Source of the DNA: Phycisphaerales bacterium UBA7708
GTDB lineage: Bacteria > Planctomycetota > Phycisphaerae > Sedimentisphaerales > Anaerohalosphaeraceae
DNA length: 5,962 nt
Direction: 5' to 3'
NCBI GenBank assembly: GCA_002482415.1
Contig: DLFY01000187.1
Location: 13,562-19,523 of the forward strand
In this document: positions 1 through 4,194 of the stretch, piece after piece
Position numbering within the stretch: the first letter of the stretch is position 1
How the letters are laid out: each line of letters starts with the position of its first letter
Program-made: the position numbers and the translations under genes
Notes under the pieces: generated by a model
What the model was told of the DNA's origin: nothing
What the model saw: only the letters and a program-made list of their open reading frames with translations
Database searches by the model: none

Positions 1-440
1 CGAGGACTTCGCCGCTTCATATGGTTCCGATACACATCCAGTTCAATCAGCACAAACACATACCGCTGACCTTCGAACTCAAACACCGAAAGCCCGTCCG
101 TCTCCACATCCACCTGCATCAGCCGGTAGGCGAATACAAATCCCGCATGGCAATTCTGCCGCTGGGCCACCGCCTGACGCCATTCCAGCAGTCCTTCGAT
201 GTCCTCGCCAGTCACCCATGTCTGCAAGCCCTTGAGTCCCACCAGGCTCTGACCGCGAAACAGTCGTCCCTTGACATCGGCCAGCAGCAGGCCGCCCGGC
301 GTACTGACCGCAAAATCAAAGCTCTTGATCTTATGCCGTCGAAACTGACGCCGACGGGACTGATCCACCGCACGATACGGCATCTGCTTTTCATTCAGCC
401 ACGCCGCAAACGCCCGTTCATAATCCTGTCCTTCATTCAT
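1..440 (-). CDS. HYExAFE-family protein, C-terminus beyond window
   Basis: The first 146 residues are visible; the gene runs off the left edge. The N-terminus reads MNEGQDYERAFAAWL, a diverged form of the HYExAFE signature (here D6-Y7-E8-R9-A10-F11-A12). Next come YRAVDQSRR (22-30), KSFDFAV (39-45) and LLLADVKGR (51-59). The pattern E8...D42...D55-x-K57 resembles a PD-(D/E)XK nuclease core, so a nucleic-acid-related or nuclease-like fold is possible; activity is inference only. I know this family mainly from planctomycetes, with no established function. Start choice: ATG at 440 has AAGGTG about 7 nt upstream. An in-frame GTG at 449, with AGGAG only 4 nt before it, is an alternative that would add three residues. 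The gene is separated from the Rnk pair by an intrinsic terminator, so it is probably its own transcription unit. Confidence 0.72.
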   Translation of the reverse strand, partial: MNEGQDYERAFAAWLNEKQMPYRAVDQSRRRQFRRHKIKSFDFAVSTPGGLLLADVKGRLFRGQSLVGLKGLQTWVTGEDIEGLLEWRQAVAQRQNCHAGFVFAYRLMQVDVETDGLSVFEFEGQRYVFVLIELDVYRNHMKRRSP

Positions 441-473
441 TGCCTTCACCTTGCTCCTGCTTAAAGCTGCACT

Positions 474-502
474 AATGTACCCGTTTTTGTCCCAAAGAGC
501 AA
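474..502 (-). promoter_or_regulatory. weak candidate promoter for the HYExAFE gene
   Basis: On the minus strand, TTGCTC (497-502) and TACATT (474-479) are separated by 17 bp, which would start transcription about 27 nt before the ATG at 440. The -35 matches consensus at only 3 of 6 bases and the -10 at 4 of 6, so this is just the best-placed candidate. The rest of 503-620 is AT-rich and holds no supported gene. Confidence 0.28.
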
Positions 503-620
503 TCCTGTGCGAAAAATATCGAATCCACCCTGTCTTTATCTTATTAAAATACACTCTAAATGATTGATAAATATAGACATGCGGTTTTGTGGACAGACTC
601 CTTCATAGCTTAGCCCCGAA

Positions 621-660
621 TAAGAAACCCGGCCGAATAGTCGCTTATGCGGCCGGGTCT
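621..660 (-). terminator. intrinsic terminator after the Rnk-like pair
   Basis: A perfect 9-bp inverted repeat, ACCCGGCCG (627-635) and CGGCCGGGT (650-658), has a 14-nt loop in which ATA/TAT can extend the stem past one mismatch. Read on the minus strand, the hairpin is followed by TTTCTTATT. It lies about 8 nt beyond the stop codon at 666, so it closes the rnk / rnk-like unit. The T-tract is interrupted, so efficiency may be moderate. Confidence 0.75.
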
Positions 661-665
661 GAAGC

Positions 666-1142
666 TTACAAATGGAAATCCCCCGCGATTTCCGGCTGAT
701 ATAAAATCTTCTCAATGACCAGGTTTCTGGATAGACTCTGTCCGGCTGCCCGTCCAAGCAGGCTCATCCCCAGCGCTGACAGGACCGATATCTTCCTTTG
801 CTTCTTATCCGCATCCTGCGGGTACACCAGCGTTACCGCAAACCGCGTTCCCCGCAGTGAGCGAAGCTGCACCTGGCTGTTCATCGTGACTACCGAATAT
901 GGAATCCGCTTGCATGCAAACAGAAATCCGCGTTTGAGAAGCTGCCGCATCCGCCGGGCATGTCGGGCTTCGGCGCTGCCTATCTCTTTAAGCCCTTTGG
1001 ACAAGATCGCCTGCAGCCGAAAATAATCCGATTCCGACAGCATCCGGTATTCCCGGACTGGTGCCGGAAACATCGCCTTTGTTGCACGTCGAACAGTCAT
1101 ACGCATACGCTCAAACAATCCTTGCCGTTTGGTATGGACCAT
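666..1142 (-). CDS. diverged, basic Rnk/GreA C-terminal-domain protein
   Basis: 158 residues. It is a second copy of the Rnk/Gre-factor fold, directly after the canonical rnk (21-nt gap). It shares VVTMNSQVQL (84-93), the block ISVLSALGMSLLG (118-130) and the tail ILYQPEIAGDF (146-156) with its neighbour. The N-terminal half (SESDYFRLQAIL onward) is a helical, probably coiled-coil region. A strongly basic extension of about 30 residues, absent from rnk, precedes it. Odd points: the conserved LAPVG loop has become LSALG, and the GDxIxWxxP segment is replaced by GQSLSR. The copy may therefore keep the fold but not the same polymerase contact. Start: AGGAG (1149-1153) touches the ATG at 1148 but is 6 nt from the in-frame ATG at 1142, so the latter is chosen. 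Role by family: binding RNA polymerase near the secondary channel, inferred only. Confidence 0.82.
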   Translation of the reverse strand: MVHTKRQGLFERMRMTVRRATKAMFPAPVREYRMLSESDYFRLQAILSKGLKEIGSAEARHARRMRQLLKRGFLFACKRIPYSVVTMNSQVQLRSLRGTRFAVTLVYPQDADKKQRKISVLSALGMSLLGRAAGQSLSRNLVIEKILYQPEIAGDFHL

Positions 1143-1163
1143 AACCATCTCCTGACAGTGAAG

Positions 1164-1580
1164 CTACGAATCATAATTGCCCGCAGCTTCCGGTTGATAG
1201 AGAATTTCAGTAATCTCCAGGGTCCGGACGCCTGCCGGGACAGGCCACTGAATCCGGTCGCCGACGCGATATCCCAGCAGCGCAACGCCCACCGGCGCCA
1301 GAATCGATATCTTGTTCTGTTCCAAATCCGCTTCTTCCGGAAACACCAGCTCATAGACCATGGATGTACCGGTATCCAGATCCTTGAGACGGACTTTGGA
1401 ATTCATCGTGACCACGTCGTCGCCGATGGATTTTTGCGGGATGACTTTGGCCCGGTTTATCTCATCCTGCAGCATGGTTACACTTTCCATGTCCCGCGTC
1501 CACACATTCTTGAACGCCTGGACCATTGCATCCAGACGGTCATAATCATAATCGCTGATAAAAATCTGTTTTTGTGCCAT
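1164..1580 (-). CDS. rnk: Rnk-type nucleoside diphosphate kinase regulator / Gre-like RNAP-binding protein
   Basis: 138 residues, matching the usual Rnk length (E. coli about 136). A short N-terminal helical hairpin (ISDYDYDRLDAMV, 8-20) is followed by a GreA/GreB C-terminal FKBP-like domain. That domain contains DDVVTMNSKVRL (54-65), ISILAPVGVALLGYRVGDRIQW (91-112) and the terminal ILYQPEAAGNY (127-137), almost the E. coli Rnk ending. Rnk proteins bind RNA polymerase in competition with Gre factors and DksA; the name comes from an effect on Ndk levels in E. coli. ATG at 1580 is preferred over the in-frame ATG at 1595, because AAAGGA lies about 7 nt upstream of 1580 and overlaps the earlier codons. 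It is the first gene of a pair with the diverged copy. The leader carries a motif shared with the ykgJ-like gene. Confidence 0.9.
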   Translation of the reverse strand: MAQKQIFISDYDYDRLDAMVQAFKNVWTRDMESVTMLQDEINRAKVIPQKSIGDDVVTMNSKVRLKDLDTGTSMVYELVFPEEADLEQNKISILAPVGVALLGYRVGDRIQWPVPAGVRTLEITEILYQPEAAGNYDS

Positions 1581-1599
1581 AATATTTCCTTTCATGTGT

Positions 1600-1613
1600 C
1601 AGGGTAATCGTTT
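1600..1613 (-). repeat. leader motif AAACGATTACCCTG, copy before rnk
   Basis: The minus strand reads AAACGATTACCCTG, ending 19 nt before the rnk start, and is followed by ATGAAAGG (the Shine-Dalgarno region). A near-identical motif sits at 3995-4008 before the ykgJ-like gene. Whether it is functional or chance is unknown. Confidence 0.4.
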
Positions 1614-1672
1614 CCATTGGACTTCATCCGCACTGCGCAGCATCCATGATGAACCGGGTAATTCGGGATTAT

Positions 1673-1718
1673 AAAAACAGGCAAATGATACGCTGCTGTA
1701 GCTGAGTCGTATCGTTTG
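1673..1718 (-). terminator. terminator-like hairpin between the 47-aa ORF and rnk
   Basis: An 11-bp stem with one mismatch (1708-1718 with 1682-1692, minus strand CAAACGATACG / CGTATCATTTG) has a 15-nt loop. It starts 17 nt after the 47-aa ORF stop and is followed, after CCTG, by TTTTT (1673-1677). This could end the small-ORF unit or partly insulate rnk. The T-tract runs into a perfect TATAAT (1668-1673), which could serve as a -10 for rnk, but no recognisable -35 lies 16-19 bp upstream of it. Confidence 0.45.
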
Positions 1719-1735
1719 GCAGACAGGAAAAGATT

Positions 1736-1879
1736 TTACAATGGCGGCGAATGCTCTACCGCACGACGCGGACAGAACTGACCATGGGGATGATTACGAC
1801 GACCGGGCCGCCTGATTTCGTGCTCAGGCGACAGGGCAATCAGGTTCCTGATTAAATGTGTTAGAATGCGAATCGACAT
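1736..1879 (-). CDS. small hypothetical protein, 47 aa, Arg/His-rich
   Basis: I do not recognise this product. The ORF starts MSIRILTHLIRNLIAL, an amphipathic or mildly hydrophobic stretch. The C-terminal half is rich in Arg, His and Pro (RRPGRR at 23-28, then NHPHG, CPRRAVEHSPPL), giving a net positive charge. Support for translation: AGAGGA (1888-1893) lies 8 nt before ATG at 1879 and overlaps the stop codon of the 21-aa ORF upstream, a layout typical of translational coupling. An in-frame ATG at 1927 lacks comparable support. Against coding: the segment holds two inverted repeats (1809-1830 and 1838-1853), so it could instead be structured RNA. Confidence 0.4.
   Translation of the reverse strand: MSIRILTHLIRNLIALSPEHEIRRPGRRNHPHGQFCPRRAVEHSPPL
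1809..1853. repeat. two adjacent inverted repeats with a shared half-site
   Basis: CGCCTGA (1809-1815) and TCAGGCG (1824-1830) form a 7-bp stem with an 8-nt loop. AATCAGG-TT-CCTGATT (1838-1853) is a 7-2-7 perfect palindrome. CCTGATT occurs in both (1811-1817 and 1847-1853). They lie inside the 47-aa ORF and may be RNA structure, an operator or chance. Confidence 0.45.
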
Positions 1880-1892
1880 AGAATCTGTCCTC

Positions 1893-1958
1893 TTAGAAAA
1901 AGCTGTAGAGTAATAAATACATCCCAATAAAGGGCCTTATTCTGTCTTTAATATTCAT
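1893..1958 (-). CDS. micro-ORF, 21 aa, basic N-terminus and hydrophobic end
   Basis: An ATG ORF beginning MNIKDRIRPFIG and ending MYLLLYSFF. AAAGGA sits just upstream of the ATG at 1958, with only about 4 nt of spacing. It begins 14 nt beyond the T-tract of the terminator at 1973-1999, so it would be expressed only by read-through or from an unseen promoter. Its stop codon overlaps the Shine-Dalgarno of the 47-aa ORF. A basic head plus a short hydrophobic tail could suit a small membrane peptide or a leader peptide; no family is recognised. Confidence 0.35.
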   Translation of the reverse strand: MNIKDRIRPFIGMYLLLYSFF

Positions 1959-1972
1959 AATTTCCTTTCACC

Positions 1973-1999
1973 AAAAAAAAGGCCGGTCAAAGCCGGCCT
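1973..1999 (-). terminator. strong intrinsic terminator or attenuator
   Basis: On the minus strand, AGGCCGG (1993-1999) pairs with CCGGCCT (1980-1986) around a 6-nt loop and is followed directly by eight T residues (1973-1980). This is a textbook rho-independent terminator. It ends the short unit started at 2135-2162, and it would also stop read-through from hisS, which shows no convincing terminator of its own. A downstream half (1982-1989) can alternatively pair with 2016-2023, so it may act as an attenuator. Confidence 0.88.
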
Positions 2000-2026
2000 C
2001 TATAAAATCAGACTATGACCGACTGT

Positions 2027-2089
2027 TCAGCGCAACAGCAGTAAATAACTAAACCAAATACAACTCAGATGTCTTTGAAGCTGGTTCAC
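2027..2089 (-). CDS. micro-ORF or leader peptide, 20 aa, Leu-rich end
   Basis: A GTG-initiated ORF beginning MNQLQRHLSCIW and ending YLLLLR. AAGGA (2097-2101) is 7 nt before the GTG at 2089, an ideal spacing, and sits in the loop of a possible GAATA/TATTC hairpin (2090-2105). Four consecutive Leu codons (TTA CTG CTG TTG) precede the final Arg. The stop codon lies about 28 nt before the terminator stem and only 3 nt before an 8-nt segment able to pair with the terminator. It may be a leader peptide whose translation controls termination, or a small hydrophobic peptide in its own right. No homologue is recognised. Confidence 0.42.
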   Translation of the reverse strand: MNQLQRHLSCIWFSYLLLLR

Positions 2090-2100
2090 GAATATTTCCT

Positions 2101-2111
2101 TATTCAGAATA
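2101..2111. repeat. perfect 5-1-5 palindrome TATTCAGAATA
   Basis: TATTC-A-GAATA directly abuts the Fur-like box, downstream of the expected start. It could be a second half-site for a regulator or part of leader RNA folding, and is easily produced by chance in AT-rich DNA. Confidence 0.35.
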
Positions 2112-2130
2112 TCTAATTATTATCATTAGC
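2112..2130 (-). promoter_or_regulatory. Fur-box-like operator at the start site
   Basis: The minus strand reads GCTAATGATAATAATTAGA, matching the classical 19-bp Fur consensus GATAATGATAATCATTATC at 15 of 19 positions, with an exact ten-base core TAATGATAAT. It begins 4 bp after the -10 and covers the predicted transcription start, where a bound repressor would block polymerase. The region is AT-rich, so some similarity is expected by chance. Regulation by Fur or a relative is inferred. Confidence 0.5.
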
Positions 2131-2134
2131 TGCA

Positions 2135-2162
2135 ATTATACATATTTCCTGCTGCTTGTCAA
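2135..2162 (-). promoter_or_regulatory. consensus sigma-70-type promoter
   Basis: TTGACA (2157-2162) and TATAAT (2135-2140), both perfect matches, are separated by 16 bp. The expected start is near 2128, about 39 nt before the 20-codon ORF. It lies about 57 bp past the hisS stop codon and points the same way, so it starts a new unit and is not the hisS promoter. Confidence 0.82.
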
Positions 2163-2219
2163 GCATTAAGTGCCTGAGGATGCAGCGATTGGGCTTACAA
2201 GATTATTATGTTGCCCATA

Positions 2220-3521
2220 TTAACAAGACGGTCTGAGGCTGGTCACGAAAATATCGGCCCCAACCTGCTCCTGCTGGCCAGTTGCCATGTCCTTGACCAC
2301 AAGCTTCTTATCGTTCACAAATTCCTGCCCTAAAATAATCGTGCGGGACACATTATAACCCGAGGCCTGCTTGAGCTGCTTGCCGAGTCCGCCGGTTTTG
2401 TACGGGAATTCACAACTAAATCCTGCCAGTCGAATCTTCGCAGCCAGTTCCACCGCTTTATCCGCCAGCGTCGGCTCCGCGACTGCAATAAAGTAATCCA
2501 GCTTCTTGGTTGCCAGCGTATCGTCCTTGAGTATGCCCTTTTCCCGCAGCAGTATCTCAAGCACGCAGTCGCCCATCCCCATGCCGACAGCCGTCATCGC
2601 CGGGCCGCCAAAGTCCCGCAGCAGGTTATCGTATCGCCCGCCGCCGCAGACCGCCCGCAAATCGCCGACCGCATCATGCACTTCAAAGACCATGCCCGTG
2701 TAATACGCCAGCCCGCGGACGATGCTCATATCGAATCGGCAATACGCCCCGACGCCCATCGCCCCGAGAATGCCAAACAACCCCTGCAATTCCGACAGTG
2801 CCGCCCTGGCATCCTCATTGAGATTCACCAGTCCGGCAATATCATCGGCATTATGTAAATCCATCAGTTTTAAAATCGTATCCGCCGCGGCGGTATCGGG
2901 AACTTCCTTTCGCAGAATCTCATCAAACGCCTCGGCCGGAATCTTGGATTTCTTGTCCAGTATCGGGTACAGCACCGTCAGCTTCTCCTCGGCAATCCCG
3001 ATATTTCTAAGCAGCGCCGCCAGCAGTTTCCGGCTGGAAATCTTGGCCACAATATCCTGTTCCGTCAGACCCGTCGAACGCAGATAATCAATCGCGCAGA
3101 AAATCACCTCGGCATCCGCCAGCGTGGATTCCTCGCCGATGATATCGATATTCCACTGAAAAAATTCCCGCAGGCGTCCCTTTTGCGGCCGTTCCGCCCG
3201 GCACAGTCTCGGCACGGAAAACCACTTGATCGGACGCGGCAGGGCGTTGACCTGCTGGTTGACCATTCGGGCCAGCGTCGGGGTAATCTCAGGCCGAATC
3301 GCCAGTTCCCGTCCGCCCCGGTCCGTCAGGTGAAACAACTGCTCGACAATCTCATCGCCGCTTTTGACCTGGTACATCTGGAGATATTCAAATATCGGCC
3401 CGTCGAATTCCTCAAAGCCGCTGCGGCGCGACGCCGCCTTCCATCCATCCACAATGAAATTGCGAACCGCCATCTCTTTGGGGTAAAAATCACGCGTTCC
3501 CTTGACTGCAGGAATTTTCAT
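2220..3521 (-). CDS. hisS: histidyl-tRNA synthetase (HisRS)
   Basis: 433 residues, near the usual bacterial length of about 420-430. This cytoplasmic class II synthetase charges tRNA-His with histidine using ATP. Visible signatures: KGTRDFYP (7-14), LAIRPEITPTLAR of motif 2 (73-85), RAERPQKGRLREFFQW (108-123), the histidine-binding RGLAYYTG (269-276, A272 where many enzymes have D), GGGRYDNLL (293-301), and the anticodon-binding domain from about 340 with GLGKQLKQASGYNV (378-391). Oddity: motif 3 reads AVGMGMGDCVLEIL (311-324) and lacks the usual ER arginine. I believe this is a lineage variant, not damage. ATG at 3521 is chosen because homology begins there, although the frame is open to 3605. 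The start is 4 nt after the stop of the ykgJ-like gene, with only a weak GAGA-type ribosome site, suggesting translational coupling. Confidence 0.96.
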   Translation of the reverse strand: MKIPAVKGTRDFYPKEMAVRNFIVDGWKAASRRSGFEEFDGPIFEYLQMYQVKSGDEIVEQLFHLTDRGGRELAIRPEITPTLARMVNQQVNALPRPIKWFSVPRLCRAERPQKGRLREFFQWNIDIIGEESTLADAEVIFCAIDYLRSTGLTEQDIVAKISSRKLLAALLRNIGIAEEKLTVLYPILDKKSKIPAEAFDEILRKEVPDTAAADTILKLMDLHNADDIAGLVNLNEDARAALSELQGLFGILGAMGVGAYCRFDMSIVRGLAYYTGMVFEVHDAVGDLRAVCGGGRYDNLLRDFGGPAMTAVGMGMGDCVLEILLREKGILKDDTLATKKLDYFIAVAEPTLADKAVELAAKIRLAGFSCEFPYKTGGLGKQLKQASGYNVSRTIILGQEFVNDKKLVVKDMATGQQEQVGADIFVTSLRPSC

Positions 3522-3525
3522 CGTC

Positions 3526-3978
3526 TCATCTCGTCTTTCGTTTGGATCTGGGTTTGGCCTTCGTGCGTTTCTTCGCATCATATCGCTCGAACACTTTCGG
3601 GCCAAACTTGATTTTCATATATTCTTCCATCTGCTTGTCGGATGTAAAATGCAGCTCATAGCCGTAATCGCCGCTGGTCAGCTCGCAATCATCGGTCTTG
3701 TACGTGCGGCAGATTTTCGGCCGCTTCTCATAGTTGAGACACCGATTATCCGGCCCCAGATAAATACACGGATTCAGCACGTTCAGATACCAGTCGCCGT
3801 CTTCCACAAACACCTGCGTCTGCGTATGGCTCAGGTACCAGCGAATATCATCATAATCATCCGCATCCTCGGGTGTCTCAATCGGCAGTGCAAAATACCG
3901 ACAGCACAATCCCGAACACAGGTGACAGCGAATTTTGGCCTTCTTGCCGGCCTTATCTTTCTTTTTCGTTTTTGCCAC
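3526..3978 (-). CDS. YkgJ-family cysteine-cluster protein
   Basis: 150 residues. The lysine-rich N-terminus (KTKKKDKAGKK) precedes a CxxCxxxCC cluster (C18, C21, C25, C26). A second set follows: C71 (NPCIYL), C80 (NRCLNYEKRPKIC), C90 and C98. This eight-cysteine arrangement defines the YkgJ/UPF0153-like family, thought to bind a metal or an Fe-S cluster; the reaction is unknown. The C-terminus is again very basic (KKRTKAKPRSKRK). GTG at 3978 is chosen because GAGAGG (3985-3990) is exactly 6 nt upstream. A TTG at 3984 touches that site and is unlikely. It is the first gene of an operon with hisS (4-nt gap), driven by the promoter at 4086-4114. Linkage to HisRS hints at a translation-related role, but that is inference. 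Confidence 0.85.
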   Translation of the reverse strand: MAKTKKKDKAGKKAKIRCHLCSGLCCRYFALPIETPEDADDYDDIRWYLSHTQTQVFVEDGDWYLNVLNPCIYLGPDNRCLNYEKRPKICRTYKTDDCELTSGDYGYELHFTSDKQMEEYMKIKFGPKVFERYDAKKRTKAKPRSKRKTR

Positions 3979-3994
3979 AAACAACCTCTCATAA

Positions 3995-4008
3995 CAGGGT
4001 AATCATTT
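3995..4008 (-). repeat. leader motif AAATGATTACCCTG, copy before the ykgJ-like gene
   Basis: The minus strand reads AAATGATTACCCTG, 13 of 14 bases identical to the copy at 1600-1613. It ends 16 nt before the GTG start and is followed by ATGAGAGG, where the rnk leader has ATGAAAGG. Function unknown. Confidence 0.4.
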
Positions 4009-4011
4009 GAT

Positions 4012-4053
4012 CCCGGCCGCATCCTGTCCAACACCCGTAGATGACAGGCCGGG
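4012..4053 (-). promoter_or_regulatory. GC-rich stem-loop in the ykgJ-hisS leader
   Basis: CCCGGCC (4012-4018) pairs with GGCCGGG (4047-4053), and inside it TGTC (4025-4028) pairs with GACA (4043-4046), or alternatively CCTGTC with GACAGG (4023-4028 / 4043-4048). It lies in the roughly 100-nt 5' leader. On the minus strand no T-tract follows, so it is not an ordinary terminator. It does not resemble a T-box. It could affect mRNA stability or translation. Confidence 0.5.
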
Positions 4054-4085
4054 GTCTTATACGACTTCAACATTAAAAACAAAAT

Positions 4086-4114
4086 ATTATATGCTGAATT
4101 CCCCCGCAGGTCAA
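4086..4114 (-). promoter_or_regulatory. strong promoter of the ykgJ-hisS operon
   Basis: TTGACC (4109-4114, 5 of 6) and TATAAT (4086-4091, 6 of 6) have the optimal 17-bp spacer. The expected start near 4079 gives a leader of about 100 nt before the GTG at 3978. The promoter lies in the 216-bp gap after the surface-protein gene. Confidence 0.8.
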
Positions 4115-4194
4115 CCCGCGGCTTGGAATCGTGGAATCCCCCGTACCTGCTGTAATTACCCCCAAAAACAAGAACGTCGTCCCGATAAGACCGC

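Larger units (their letters stand above)
1973..2128 (-). ncRNA. predicted short transcript of about 155 nt, small RNA or leader
   Basis: The interval is bounded by a consensus promoter with an expected start near 2128 and the strong terminator at 1973-1999. No large gene lies inside, only a 20-codon ORF. With a Fur-box-like sequence at the start site it has the architecture of an iron-responsive small RNA such as RyhB, although I see no sequence match to any named sRNA. It may equally be a small-peptide mRNA or an attenuated leader. The transcript is inferred from its two ends only. Confidence 0.45.

Noticed and set aside
21..464. 147-aa open frame on the plus strand
   Set aside because: It is the antisense shadow of the HYExAFE gene; it has no recognisable family and the minus frame carries the motifs.
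536..757. 73-aa minus-strand frame overlapping the Rnk-like gene end and terminator
   Set aside because: It runs through the terminator hairpin and overlaps a better gene in another frame; no ribosome site is correctly spaced.
1581..2219. tRNA or other named structured RNA in the largest gap
   Set aside because: I looked for a T-loop GTTCGANTC and a cloverleaf in both strands and found none; only the short promoter-terminator unit is supported.
3183..4002. Long plus-strand open frames opposite hisS and the ykgJ-like gene
   Set aside because: GC-rich antisense shadows of two well-supported genes, with no domain and no plausible ribosome site.
3990..4003. Partial match to the I-SceI site (ATAACAGGGTAAT)
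   Set aside because: Only 13 of 18 bases, no homing endonuclease nearby; the bases belong to the leader motif shared with rnk.
3979..4085. T-box riboswitch upstream of hisS
   Set aside because: The leader is only about 100 nt and lacks a T-box sequence and an antiterminator/terminator pair; T-boxes are mainly a Gram-positive device.
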